Source: Desulfobacteraceae bacterium (GTDB lineage Bacteria > Desulfobacterota > Desulfobacteria > Desulfobacterales > JALSRD01). From it: a stretch of 37,097 nt of DNA. Within the stretch, counting starts at the first letter, position 1. Every line of letters starts with the position of its first letter. The DNA lies in NCBI GenBank assembly GCA_027061725.1, contig JAMOVG010000241.1, positions 1 to 37,097 of the forward strand. The letters are read 5' to 3'. The translations under genes and the position numbers were made by a program. Below, one piece after another: positions 16,847 to 25,767 of the stretch. The notes under the pieces are model-generated. The model worked only from the letters and a program-made list of their open reading frames with translations. It did not search any database and was not told the origin of the DNA.

Positions 16847-17989
16847 ATGCCGACGAAAAACATAGAACGCATCGTCCTGCCGCCTTCCGCCATGGGAGAC
16901 CGCAAAGAGCTGTGCGTCATTACCTATGGCGCCGATAATTCGGGCCAGAAAGCCTACCTCCAGGCCGGCTTGCATGCGGATGAATCCCCGGGTGTCATGG
17001 CCATGCACTGCCTGATGGCGTTGCTCGACGAGGCCGATCGGCAGGGCCTTATCCAATCGCAAATCGTGCTTGTCCCGGTGGCCAACCCCATCGGCGGCGC
17101 CCAGTGGGATCATGACCGCCTGGTGGGAAGATACGATCGGGCCACCGGCGTCAATTTCAACCGCGGCCACCTGGAGCTGATCGACCCGGTGGCCGAAAAA
17201 ATCGCCGGCCGCCTGGCCGACGATGCAAATCATAATAAACGGGTGATCCGTGCGGCCCTGGCGGAAGCCATCGCTGCGGTCTCTGCGAAAGACCAGGCCG
17301 GCCACCTGAAGAAGTTATTGCTGTCACTGGCTTATGATGCCGATATCGCGTTGGATCTCCATTGTGATGAGCAAGCCTTGCTGCATGTCTACCTGGGCAC
17401 CCCCCTGTGGCCCGCAGCCGCCGATCTGAGTGCCCAGCTCGGCGCGGCCGTGACCCTGCTGGCCAGCGATTCCGGTGGAAGCCCCTACGATGAAGCCCTG
17501 AGCAAGATATGGTGGCAACTGCCGCAGCGCTTTCCGGAGTACCCCATCGAGCCCGCCTGCCTGGCGGCGACGGTGGAGCTGCGGGGAATCGGCGACGTCA
17601 GCTATGATTACGGGCGTAACGATGCCCAAAACATCTTCCGTTTCCTGCAAAGGCGCGGGTATATCGCCGGAACCGCGCCTCCACTGCCGCCGCTGCCCAA
17701 AGAGGCTACTCCGCTCAGGGGCGTGGAGCACGTCACCGCTCCCAGTCCGGGGGTCGTGGCGTTTCTGAAAAAACCGGGGGAAGTGCTCCGCGCCGGTGAT
17801 ATCGTCGCCCACATCATCAATCCCGTCGCCCGCAGCAGGGACGAAAGGGTGGTCGACGTCAAAACCGGGTCCGGGGGACTTCTCTTCGCTCATATCGCGG
17901 ACCGATGGGCGAGGCCCGGCAGAATACTGGCAAAAATCGCCGGGGACACTCCCATCGATGGCAAGGGGCCCCATCTGTTGACGGACTAG
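16847..17989 (+). CDS. AstE/AspA-type deacylase (M14-like)
   Basis: A 380-residue zinc-dependent deacylase of the succinylglutamate desuccinylase/aspartoacylase family. QAGLHADESPG carries the metal-binding HxxE, and DLHCDEQ holds the later histidine. VNFNRGHLEL is a family signature. The C-terminal 90 residues look like a beta-sandwich (SPGVVAFLKKPGEVLRAGDIV) found in larger members. GGAGG at 16834-16838 favours the ATG at 16847 over the one at 16832. It ends the HisPJQM-like operon, so the imported compound may be an N-acylated amino acid that this enzyme deacylates. The substrate is not known. Confidence 0.82.
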   Translation: MPTKNIERIVLPPSAMGDRKELCVITYGADNSGQKAYLQAGLHADESPGVMAMHCLMALLDEADRQGLIQSQIVLVPVANPIGGAQWDHDRLVGRYDRATGVNFNRGHLELIDPVAEKIAGRLADDANHNKRVIRAALAEAIAAVSAKDQAGHLKKLLLSLAYDADIALDLHCDEQALLHVYLGTPLWPAAADLSAQLGAAVTLLASDSGGSPYDEALSKIWWQLPQRFPEYPIEPACLAATVELRGIGDVSYDYGRNDAQNIFRFLQRRGYIAGTAPPLPPLPKEATPLRGVEHVTAPSPGVVAFLKKPGEVLRAGDIVAHIINPVARSRDERVVDVKTGSGGLLFAHIADRWARPGRILAKIAGDTPIDGKGPHLLTD

Positions 17990-18019
17990 AAGGGCAGCCG
18001 AACCATTGCCGGTAGATTT

Positions 18020-18079
18020 CGGGGTCTTTCTTGGAATCGGCAGGATGGGCGGAAAAGGGTTTCCAAACCCCGTGAAACC
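18020..18079 (+). other. Structured region with alternative hairpins
   Basis: CGGGGT (18020-18025) and TTGGAA (18031-18036) pair with TTCCAA (18061-18066) and ACCCCG (18067-18072), giving 12 bp with a 5-base bulge. GGTTTC (18058-18063) can instead pair with GAAACC (18074-18079), and the two foldings exclude each other. No U tail follows. It may end the deacylase operon or act in the leader of the next. Confidence 0.35.
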
Positions 18080-18216
18080 ATGTATCTTCTTTTTCTGTTG
18101 CGCCATCTCAGCAGTACACGTCCACAACATTCCGTAGACGGTGGGTCTTTTCCCCCGGAAGAGAAAACGCTTTTTCCCGGAATCGTCAACCCTTAACCCA
18201 CGAAAAGGAGGACCCC

Positions 18217-19116
18217 ATGAGAAAACTGTTTTTATCCGCTTTTATCGCCTGCCTGGCCTTATTTCTGCTCAGCGGACCGGTGCTGGCCGGCTCCACCATG
18301 GATCGCATCGAAAAGACCGGCAAGATCAAACTGGGGTTCCGCGAGGGCTCCATCCCCTTTGCCTACATCGACCCCAAGGTGGGCAAGCACGTAGGCTTTT
18401 CGGTGGACATGGCCGGGTTGCTGGCGGAAAACCTCTCCAAGCGCTTCGGTAAGAAAATCGAGATCGAGCCCTTTACGGTTACCGTCAAAACCCGTATCCC
18501 CATGGTGGTAAACGGTACCGTGGATGTCGAGATGGGATCCACCACCTATACCGCCAAGCGGGAGGAGGTGGCCGATTTCAGCCTGATCTTCTTCTTTTCC
18601 GAAACCACGTTTCTGGTGCCAAAGGATTCGGGGATCAAGACCCTGGCCGACCTCAACGGCAAGCGCATCGGTGCGGCAAGAGGCTCGACCAACCTTCAGG
18701 CCATTGAGAAGCTTGTCAAGGAGGGAAAGTTCAAACCAGCCGATATCCTGGTGGTCGAGACGCATCCCCAGGGCATGCTGGCTTTGAAAAGCGGCAAAAT
18801 CGATGTCTATTCCACCGACCGCAGCCTGCTGGAGGGGTTGCGCATGAAAGATAAAAATCCCGACAAATGGACGACGGTTGATTTTGCCATCGCCTACGAA
18901 CCCTACGCCTATATTGTTCGCGAAAACGATTCGGACTTCCGTGATTTCGTCAACAACACCATCGTGTGGTCCATCAAGACCGGCAAGTTTTTCGAACTCT
19001 ACGAAAAATGGATGGGTCCCAAGGGCGTGGTCCCCATCAAGATGTCCCAGGCCTACAAGGACTACCTGCAGATGATCGTTTACCCCATCTCCGACGGGTG
19101 GTGGAAGAAAAAATAG
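18217..19116 (+). CDS. gltI: Glutamate/aspartate-binding protein (GltI type)
   Basis: A 299-residue periplasmic binding protein with a signal peptide (about residues 1-24, cleavage near VLA-G). MDRIEKTGKIKLGFREGSIP, TRIPMVVNGTVDVEMGSTT and AKREEVADFS line up with GltI of E. coli (HRESSVPF, RIPLLQNGTFDFECGSTT), so the likely ligand is glutamate or aspartate. AAAAGGAGG precedes the ATG. It heads a complete four-gene importer in the order gltI-J-K-L. Confidence 0.88.
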   Translation: MRKLFLSAFIACLALFLLSGPVLAGSTMDRIEKTGKIKLGFREGSIPFAYIDPKVGKHVGFSVDMAGLLAENLSKRFGKKIEIEPFTVTVKTRIPMVVNGTVDVEMGSTTYTAKREEVADFSLIFFFSETTFLVPKDSGIKTLADLNGKRIGAARGSTNLQAIEKLVKEGKFKPADILVVETHPQGMLALKSGKIDVYSTDRSLLEGLRMKDKNPDKWTTVDFAIAYEPYAYIVRENDSDFRDFVNNTIVWSIKTGKFFELYEKWMGPKGVVPIKMSQAYKDYLQMIVYPISDGWWKKK

Positions 19117-19128
19117 GAGCCTTTCGCC

Positions 19129-19845
19129 ATGGGCCTGACATACGAATTCGACTGGGGGGTGCTCTGGCGGTACCCCTACGGCATGTGGCTGCTCAAGGGG
19201 CTGGGGCTGACCATCGCCATCGGAATGGCGGCGTGGATCATCGCCCTGGCGCTGGGCATTCTCATCGGAACCCTGCGCATCACGCGCTACCGGCTGCTGC
19301 GGTGGTTCGGCACGGCCTACGTAGAGGTGCTGCGCAACATTCCCCTGCTGGTCCAGCTTTTTTTCTGGTTCTATGCCGGGCCCATGCTTTTCGGCGAAAC
19401 CCTCTCCCGGAAGATCAACCACATTTCGGGCCTCAATATCTGGGTGTCCATCATCGGCATCGGCCTCTACACCGCCTCGCGCGTGGCGGAACACGTGCGG
19501 GCGGGATTCGCCTCCATCGGGCGTGACCAGTACCAGGCCGTACTGTCCACCGGCATGACCCAGATACAGATGTATCGTTACGTGATCATCCCCTACGCCC
19601 TGCGGCTGATCATCCCGCCGCTGACCACCGAGTTCCTGACGGTTTTTAAAAACACCTCCATCGCCATGACCATCGGCGTCGCCGAACTCACTTTTCAGAG
19701 CTACCAGATCGACGCCGACACCTTCCACGGACTGGAGGCCACCACCGGCGCCATGTTCATCTACCTGATCCTGGGCATCACCGTGGTCAAGTTCATGAAC
19801 ATCGTGGAGAAGAAGTACAAAATCCAGGGACTGGTGGGGAGGTAG
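19129..19845 (+). CDS. gltJ: Glutamate/aspartate ABC permease (GltJ type)
   Basis: A 238-residue permease starting 12 bp after gltI. The start YEFDWGVLWRYPYGMWLLKGL, the segment YVEVLRNIPLLVQLFFWFY and the loop ASRVAEHVRAGFASIGRDQ are characteristic of GltJ. The last part (TGAMFIYLILGITVVKFMNIVEKKY) is a terminal membrane segment with a basic cytoplasmic tail. Confidence 0.87.
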   Translation: MGLTYEFDWGVLWRYPYGMWLLKGLGLTIAIGMAAWIIALALGILIGTLRITRYRLLRWFGTAYVEVLRNIPLLVQLFFWFYAGPMLFGETLSRKINHISGLNIWVSIIGIGLYTASRVAEHVRAGFASIGRDQYQAVLSTGMTQIQMYRYVIIPYALRLIIPPLTTEFLTVFKNTSIAMTIGVAELTFQSYQIDADTFHGLEATTGAMFIYLILGITVVKFMNIVEKKYKIQGLVGR

Positions 19846-19848
19846 CCC

Positions 19849-20505
19849 ATGTTTGACGCTGTCGGCCGAAATTTCGGCTTCCTGATGGGCGGCCTGTGGG
19901 TAACTTTCCAGCTGTCCTTTTTCGCGCTGACGGGCGGGATCCTGCTGGGAATGATAGTGGGCCTGGCCCGCCTGTCCAAGAAGCCCTGGATCTACTACCC
20001 GGTGACCGCCTATGTCAATTTTCTGCGCAACATTCCGCTGATCCTGGTCATCTTCTGGTTCTACTTCGTGATGCCGATCCTGGTGGGGCGCTCCATCGAT
20101 CCGTTTCCATCGGCGGTAATTTCCTTCATCATTTTCGAGGCTACCTACTTCGGCGAAATCTTCCGCGCCGGATACCAGACCATCAGCAAGGACCTGGTGA
20201 ACGCGTCCTACGCCACCGGCATGACCTACTGGAAGACGGCCCGTTACATCACGATTCCCATCGCCTTCCGGCGCATGCTGCCCAGCCTGATCACCCAGTC
20301 CATCGTTACCTTTCAGGACACCAGCCTGGCCTTCGTGATCGGGCTTCGTGAACTGGTGCGGCGCACCTCCATTGTAGACAATCTCGAGGTGCGGTCCATC
20401 GAGCTTTATGGGTTCGCAGCGCTTGTCTACCTGGTGGTCTGCCTGATCGGCTCGCAGATCAGCCACTACTTCGAGGAAAAGGGCAGAAAGGCCAGCATCA
20501 TATGA
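19849..20505 (+). CDS. gltK: Glutamate/aspartate ABC permease (GltK type)
   Basis: A 218-residue second permease, 3 bp after gltJ, with about five membrane segments. [18 protein letters not shown] and [23 protein letters not shown] form the conserved membrane segment and ATPase-contacting loop. It overlaps gltL by 4 bp (ATGA), so translation of the two is coupled. Confidence 0.87.
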   Translation: MFDAVGRNFGFLMGGLWVTFQLSFFALTGGILLGMIVGLARLSKKPWIYYPVTAYVNFLRNIPLILVIFWFYFVMPILVGRSIDPFPSAVISFIIFEATYFGEIFRAGYQTISKDLVNASYATGMTYWKTARYITIPIAFRRMLPSLITQSIVTFQDTSLAFVIGLRELVRRTSIVDNLEVRSIELYGFAALVYLVVCLIGSQISHYFEEKGRKASII

Positions 20506-21227
20506 TCGAAATCAAGAAGCTGAACAAGTGGTTCGGGGATTTTCAGGTATTGGTGGACGTCGACGAGGTCATCGAGCGGGGCCAGACAGTGGTTATCTGC
20601 GGCCCCAGCGGTTCCGGCAAAAGCACCCTGCTGCGCTGCATCAACGGCCTCGAACCCTTTCAGAAGGGGGACGTCACAGTGGACGGCGTTTCGGTAGCCG
20701 ATCCCAAGACGAACCTTTACAAACTGCGCGAAAAGATCGGTATGGTGTTCCAGCGCTTCGAGCTGTACCCGCACATGACCGCCCTGCAGAACATCACCCT
20801 GGCACCCATGAAGGTGCGCAAATGGTCCCGCAGGAAAGCCGAGGAGAAGGCGCGCCAACTGCTGGAACGCGTCGGTATACCGGACAAGGCGGATGTCTAT
20901 CCCGCCAACCTGTCCGGTGGACAGCAGCAGCGGGTGGCCATCGCCCGCGCCCTGGCCATGGAACCGGATTACATGATGTTCGACGAGCCCACCAGCGCTC
21001 TGGATCCCGAGATGATCAAGGAAGTGCTGGACGTGATGATCGACTTGGCCAAGGGCGGCATGACCATGCTGTGTGTGACCCACGAAATGGGTTTCGCCCG
21101 GGAAGTGGCCGATGAAATTCTTTTCATGGACCATGGCCGCATTGTCGAACGCGGTACCTATGAAGGATTTTTCAACAACCCCAAAACCGATCGGGCCAAG
21201 GAATTCCTGGCCCAGATCCTCGACTGA
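20502..21227 (+). CDS. gltL: Glutamate/aspartate ABC transporter ATPase (GltL type)
   Basis: A 241-residue ATPase with Walker [10 protein letters not shown]-loop [12 protein letters not shown], signature LSGGQQQR, Walker [15 protein letters not shown] and switch histidine in VTHEMGFA. The Q-loop phenylalanine-glutamate pair (QRFELYPH) is typical of GltL rather than HisP, which fits the acidic amino acid binding protein in this operon. Confidence 0.9.
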   Translation: MIEIKKLNKWFGDFQVLVDVDEVIERGQTVVICGPSGSGKSTLLRCINGLEPFQKGDVTVDGVSVADPKTNLYKLREKIGMVFQRFELYPHMTALQNITLAPMKVRKWSRRKAEEKARQLLERVGIPDKADVYPANLSGGQQQRVAIARALAMEPDYMMFDEPTSALDPEMIKEVLDVMIDLAKGGMTMLCVTHEMGFAREVADEILFMDHGRIVERGTYEGFFNNPKTDRAKEFLAQILD

Positions 21228-21284
21228 CGCGATGATACCGCGCCCCGCGGATCCGGTTCCATCGCCCTTTTCCGGGGGGACGCC

Positions 21285-22232
21285 ATGAACACCGGCAAGT
21301 GGTTCCTGCACCCCATCCTGATCTTCATCCTCTCCATCTTCGCACTGGTCGCTTCGCTGTTTCTCTACATCTACTGGTACATGGAGGCCAGTGTGCAGAT
21401 GCGGGCGGTCATCGAGCGCTTTCACATCGACAGCGGCCAGGTGCTGACCTCGCAGGCCTGGACGGTTATCGTGGTGCTCTCGCTGCTGGTGGGCATCATC
21501 CTGATGGGCATCTTCTCCATATTCGTCTACGGACAAAAGACCTTTCAGCTCTACCGCCTGCAAAACAACTTCATCAACAGCTTTACCCACGAACTCAAGA
21601 CGCCGGTGACTTCGCTGCAGCTGTTCCTGCAGACCCTCGGCAAGCACGAGCTCTCCCGCGAGGACCAGCTCAAGTACGTCCAGTACATGCTGGCGGACGT
21701 CAGCCGGCTGTCGGAAAACATCGACCGCATCCTCAACCTGGCGCGCATCGAGAGCAAAAGTTACGTGCACGAGTTCGTGGACGCCGACCTGCTGTCCACC
21801 ATCAAGCGCTTCTTCCAGGACAACGTCCACCTGTTCCGCGACTGCCGGGTGCGCGTGCACCCGCCGGCAAAACCGCTGCGCCCCTACCGCATTCACCCGT
21901 TGCTCTTCGACATGCTGCTGATGAACCTGGCCACCAACGCGCTCAAGTACAACGATTCCGATATGCCGCGCATCGACGTCCGCTTTCAGCACCGGGGCCG
22001 CAAACTGTTGATTCACTTCCAGGACAACGGCATCGGCATGGAGCACAGGGAAATCCCCAAAATCTTCCGCAAATTCTACCAAATTGGGCGCACGGACGAC
22101 ATGAGCGCCAAGGGCAGCGGCATCGGCCTGTACCTGGTGCGCACCATCGCACACATTCACAAGTGGCGGGTGGCGGCGGACAGCGACGGCATCGGCCACG
22201 GATCGGTCTTTACCCTGATACTGCCCGCCTGA
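21285..22232 (+). CDS. Membrane sensor histidine kinase
   Basis: A 315-residue kinase with two membrane segments (about 8-30 and 59-82) and a periplasmic loop of only about 28 residues, too small for a ligand domain. H102 in SFTHELKTPVTSLQ is the phosphate acceptor. ATPase motifs: MNLATNALKYND (N), DNGIGM (G1), FRKFYQIG (F) and GSGIGLYLV (G2). It likely works with the OmpR-type regulator next door. Such small kinases often sense the membrane or a partner transporter, and the Glt importer 57 bp upstream is an obvious candidate. Confidence 0.88.
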   Translation: MNTGKWFLHPILIFILSIFALVASLFLYIYWYMEASVQMRAVIERFHIDSGQVLTSQAWTVIVVLSLLVGIILMGIFSIFVYGQKTFQLYRLQNNFINSFTHELKTPVTSLQLFLQTLGKHELSREDQLKYVQYMLADVSRLSENIDRILNLARIESKSYVHEFVDADLLSTIKRFFQDNVHLFRDCRVRVHPPAKPLRPYRIHPLLFDMLLMNLATNALKYNDSDMPRIDVRFQHRGRKLLIHFQDNGIGMEHREIPKIFRKFYQIGRTDDMSAKGSGIGLYLVRTIAHIHKWRVAADSDGIGHGSVFTLILPA

Positions 22233-22260
22233 AAGCACTGCCACCCGGACGGGAGACAGC

Positions 22261-22998
22261 ATGCACGGTAATCCAGTCAAAAGGATCCTGATCGTCGAGG
22301 ACGACGCCCACATCGCCGAAGGCCTCAAGCTCAACCTGCGCCTGCAGGGCTATGATGTTATGTGCGCCGCTGACGGCTCCGCCGGTCTGCAGCAGTGGAA
22401 AAAATTCCAGCCCCATCTCGTCGTGCTGGACATCATGCTGCCGGGCATCGACGGGCTGACAGTGCTGCAGGCCATCCGCCTGGAGGACGAGCGGCTGCCC
22501 ATCCTGATCCTGTCGGCCAAATCCGCCTCCGACGACATCGTCAAGGGGCTGTCCTACGGCGTGGACGACTACATGCCCAAGCCGTTCAACCTGGAGGAAT
22601 TCCTGTTGCGGGTAGAACGTCTGCTCAAACGGGCCGACTGGAACAGCGGGTCGCACGCGGGCGGCGAGACACCCCTAAAGCGTTTCGCTTTCGGGGAAAA
22701 CCGCATCGATTTCGAAACCGGCACGGCCGACTGCCGGCAAGGCCATGTCGTACTCACCGAGCAGGAGCTGCGGCTGCTGCGCCTGTTTGTCGCCAACCAG
22801 GGCAAACCCCTGTCGCGGGCCCGGTTGCTGGAGGTGGGCTGGGGGTACAGCCGCCGCATCACCAGCCGCACGGTGGACAACTTCATCGTACGGCTGCGCC
22901 GCTATTTCGAAGACGATCCCAGGCGGCCCGTCTTTTTCAGGAGCATCCGTTCGGTGGGCTACGTGTTCGACCCCGAACCACCGTCATCGTCCGGTTAG
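22261..22998 (+). CDS. OmpR-family response regulator
   Basis: A 245-residue regulator. The receiver domain (about 7-120) has E13/D14/D15, phospho-acceptor D57 (VVLDIMLPG) and K107 (MPKPF). A winged-helix DNA-binding domain covers about 140-240, with LTEQELRLLRLF and the RTVDNFIVRLRRYFEDDP recognition region. It follows the membrane kinase by 28 bp and forms a pair with it. Likely targets are the glt operon upstream or the flavoprotein gene downstream; neither is shown. Confidence 0.9.
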   Translation: MHGNPVKRILIVEDDAHIAEGLKLNLRLQGYDVMCAADGSAGLQQWKKFQPHLVVLDIMLPGIDGLTVLQAIRLEDERLPILILSAKSASDDIVKGLSYGVDDYMPKPFNLEEFLLRVERLLKRADWNSGSHAGGETPLKRFAFGENRIDFETGTADCRQGHVVLTEQELRLLRLFVANQGKPLSRARLLEVGWGYSRRITSRTVDNFIVRLRRYFEDDPRRPVFFRSIRSVGYVFDPEPPSSSG

Positions 22999-23196
22999 CA
23001 CCGCTTTCGCCTTCCCTTTCCCGTCTGCGGGAGAACCCCGTGTTTTGTAAAACTTTTGTCACAGGCCGGCTTTTGCTTGCGCCCCCCCCCCTTCTGACCT
23101 AATTTTGGCAGACAACCATCGGGGCATACCGCCTCGACAGAAGATCCCCGAGGGGCCTGTTCCACCACGGTCCCGGGACAGAAAGCGTCTTCGAAC

Positions 23197-24357
23197 ATGC
23201 ACTTGCCTCAACTGAAAATCGGCCACGTGGTCAGCCGTATCCCCATCGTTCAGGGGGGCATGGGTGTCGGCATCTCACTCTCGGGCCTGGCATCGGCCGT
23301 GGCCAACCAGGGCGGCATCGGCGTCATCTCGGCCGCCATGCCGGGCATCCACGAACCGGACATCGCCACCAACGGCGACGAGGCGCACATGCGGGTGCTC
23401 CGGCGGGAGATCCGCAGGGCCAGAGAGATGACCGACGGTGTCCTCGGCGTCAACATCATGGTGGCGCTGACCAACTACGGCGACATGGTGCGCACGGCCA
23501 TCGAGGCCGGCATCGACATCATCTTCTCCGGTGCCGGCATGCCCCTGGATCTGCCGGGATACCTCTCGGCAGACGACCGCACCCGGCTGGTGCCCATCGT
23601 CTCCTCGGGGCGCGCGGCGCGCCTCATCTGCCGCAAGTGGCAATCCCGTTTCGACTATCTGCCCGACGCCGTGGTAGTTGAAGGTCCCCGCGCCGGCGGC
23701 CACATCGGCTTCAAGCCGGAGCAGATCGAGGACCCCGCCTTTTCCCTGCGTCACCTAGTCGGGGATGTTCTAGCGGCTGTTGCGCCTTTCGAGGATCAGT
23801 CCGGGCAGGCCATACCGGTCATCGCCGCCGGCGGCATATATACCGGTGCTGACATGCACCGCTTTCTTTGCATGGGGGCGGCCGGCGTGCAGTTGGGGAC
23901 TCGCTTTGTGGCTACCTTCGAGTGCGATGCCGACCCGGCCTTCAAACAGGCTTACGTGGATGCCCGCCGCGAAGACATGGTCATCATCCAGAGTCCCGTG
24001 GGGATGCCGGGCCGCGCCGTGCGCAACCACTTCCTGGACGATGTTGACCTCGGCCACAAGGCCCCCTTCAAATGCCTGTACCACTGCCTGCGAAGCTGCC
24101 GGGGCCGCAAGAGTCCTTACTGTATTGCCATGGCCCTGGAAAACGCCCGCAGGGGACGTCTCGGCAGGGGCTTTGCTTTCGCCGGGCAGAACGCCTACCG
24201 CATCGATAAAATCATTTCCGTCAGGGCCCTGATGGACTCGCTGATCGAGGGATTCGAGAAAGCGGCCGCAGCGGTCCAGGAGAGGATCGCGTCCCATGCT
24301 TCAACGCTTAAAGCCCCATGCCCTGGGGGTACTCTCACTGAGCCTGTATTTCTGTAA
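23197..24357 (+). CDS. Nitronate monooxygenase-like flavoprotein
   Basis: A 386-residue FMN-dependent TIM-barrel protein of the 2-nitropropane dioxygenase family. IPIVQGGMGVGIS starts the barrel, GPRAGGHIG is the flavin phosphate/catalytic region, and IAAGGIYTGAD followed by GAAGVQLGTRF is the FMN-binding end. An added segment has four cysteines, C293, C297, C301 and C309 (Cx3Cx3Cx7C), which might bind a metal or cluster. In anaerobes this family need not use oxygen, so the name describes the fold, not a proven reaction. The last 62 bp overlap the acyltransferase gene in another frame. Confidence 0.82.
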   Translation: MHLPQLKIGHVVSRIPIVQGGMGVGISLSGLASAVANQGGIGVISAAMPGIHEPDIATNGDEAHMRVLRREIRRAREMTDGVLGVNIMVALTNYGDMVRTAIEAGIDIIFSGAGMPLDLPGYLSADDRTRLVPIVSSGRAARLICRKWQSRFDYLPDAVVVEGPRAGGHIGFKPEQIEDPAFSLRHLVGDVLAAVAPFEDQSGQAIPVIAAGGIYTGADMHRFLCMGAAGVQLGTRFVATFECDADPAFKQAYVDARREDMVIIQSPVGMPGRAVRNHFLDDVDLGHKAPFKCLYHCLRSCRGRKSPYCIAMALENARRGRLGRGFAFAGQNAYRIDKIISVRALMDSLIEGFEKAAAAVQERIASHASTLKAPCPGGTLTEPVFL

Positions 24358-25276
24358 CACAATACTCTGGGCAACCCCACTGATGGTCTTTACGGCCCTG
24401 AAGATGCTGGTGCCCGTCAACGCATGGCGGCGGCTCTGCGGCCGCATCCTCAACAACTGCGCCACCTGCTGGGTGGGCGGCAACAACCTCAGCCAGCGAC
24501 TGCTGTCCGGCACCCGCTGGGACGTGCAGGGCCTGCAGGAGCTCGATAAAAACGGCTGGTACCTGGTGATCTCCAACCACCAGTCCTGGGTGGACATCCT
24601 GGTACTGCAGCGCATTTTCCACCGCCGCATCCCCTTCCTCAAATTCTTTCTGAAAAAAGAACTGATCTGGATCCCTATCCTGGGCCAGTGCTGGTGGGCG
24701 CTGGACTTTCCGTTCATGAAGCGCTACTCCAAGCGCTTTCTGAAAAAACATCCTCACCTCAAGGGCAAGGATTTCGAGACCACCCGCAAAGCCTGCGGGA
24801 AATTCAAGACCCTGCCGGTATCGGTGATGAACTTCGTGGAAGGCACCCGCTTTTCGCCCGAAAAACGGGCCCGACAGCAGTCGCCCTACCAGCACCTGCT
24901 CAAAACCCGGGCCGGCGGCGCCGCCCTGGTGCTGGGCACCATGGGGCAGCAGATGAACGCCGTGCTGAACGTCACCATCGTCTACCCCGGCGCTGTGACG
25001 TCTTTCTGGTCTTTCCTGTGCGGCCGCATCCGGCAGATCAGCGTGCGCGTCAACACCATCCCGGTTACCGACGCCCTGATCGGGGACTACGCCGCAGACC
25101 GGGCTTTCCGGGTCCACTTTCACCGCTGGTTAAACGGGCTCTGGGCCGCCAAGGACCAGTGTATTGAAGAACTGCTGCACCAGCCCCATCCCGCCGTCGC
25201 CGAAAACTCGGCGTCCGCCCCCCAGGGCTGTGCAGCAACAGCAGGCGCCGGCCAGGTCCCGGAAACCCTTTCCTGA
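24296..25276 (+). CDS. Membrane acyltransferase (PlsC/YihG-like)
   Basis: A 326-residue lysophospholipid acyltransferase-like protein. NHQSWVDI (near residue 94) is the catalytic HX4D motif, and VEGTRFSPEK the acceptor-phosphate motif. A hydrophobic segment lies at about 12-40. The pattern resembles E. coli YihG and the eukaryotic LPLAT subgroup more than housekeeping PlsC. GGAGAGG is upstream of the ATG, which supports the 62-bp overlap with the flavoprotein gene. The substrate (1-acyl-glycerol-phosphate or another lysolipid) is unknown. Confidence 0.82.
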   Translation: MLQRLKPHALGVLSLSLYFCNTILWATPLMVFTALKMLVPVNAWRRLCGRILNNCATCWVGGNNLSQRLLSGTRWDVQGLQELDKNGWYLVISNHQSWVDILVLQRIFHRRIPFLKFFLKKELIWIPILGQCWWALDFPFMKRYSKRFLKKHPHLKGKDFETTRKACGKFKTLPVSVMNFVEGTRFSPEKRARQQSPYQHLLKTRAGGAALVLGTMGQQMNAVLNVTIVYPGAVTSFWSFLCGRIRQISVRVNTIPVTDALIGDYAADRAFRVHFHRWLNGLWAAKDQCIEELLHQPHPAVAENSASAPQGCAATAGAGQVPETLS

Positions 25277-25767
25277 TTTTCTGCCGACCTACGTTTGATA
25301 GCGGCCGCACTCCACCTTATTTTTCCTCTTGTTTCCTGCCGGCTGCCCGGGCGGGTGGCCCTGCCTACGCCGACGCCATCTTGTGGCGTCAGACCGCCGG
25401 TCGTGTGGTTCAATCCTTCGCCCACAGCCGCCCTGTGTGGTGGTGCCTGGTGCTGCCGCCGCCGTCAGCACTGCTGATCTCCCGGGGGCTGAGTAAGGTT
25501 TCCTGGCCGTCCGGCGCTGCAACAGTGGATCAAGCGCCACCGCCACGGCGGGTACGTGGTTTTAATCGGTCGCCCGAAAGTTCAGGCTGGACACCGCGCG
25601 GCCCCGGTCTATGACCAGCCCTTCATGGGGGAGCGCATTACGCTGTGGCAAGCCGTAATCCTGGAGCGCGCCCCCGAGGTTCTCAACCAAGTGTAAAAGC
25701 GGCCACTAGCGCTCCCCTGTCGCACCTGCCGCCTTGAATTCCCGGGTTTCCTCTTTCCGGCCGGCTT
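25277..25767. other. 491-bp stretch without an intact gene
   Basis: Between the acyltransferase and the Usp gene no open frame has a start and ribosome binding site. A frame is open from about 25290 to 25500 (including AYADAILWRQTAGRVV), and a second frame from about 25490 to a stop at 25697 (including PALQQWIKRHRHGGYVV). These may be two parts of one frameshifted, decayed gene, but I recognise neither part. GC-rich DNA also gives such frames by chance. No terminal repeats or transposase motif are seen. Confidence 0.3.

Noticed and set aside
18080-18196. 38-codon open frame ending before gltI, as a leader peptide
   Set aside because: It has no ribosome binding site and no run of a regulatory amino acid.
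18259-20466. Antisense open frame of 735 codons over the glt genes
   Set aside because: It lies opposite well-supported transporter genes, its translation is low-complexity and rich in G, H, D and Q, and it arises from GC-rich codon use.
20466-22334. Antisense open frame of 622 codons over gltL and the kinase gene
   Set aside because: It is opposite genes with complete motifs and shows no domain of its own.
22999-23060. CCCG/CGGG hairpin and GTTTT-GT-AAAAC repeat after the OmpR-type gene, as a terminator
   Set aside because: Both stems are only about 5 bp and neither has a T run in the right place.
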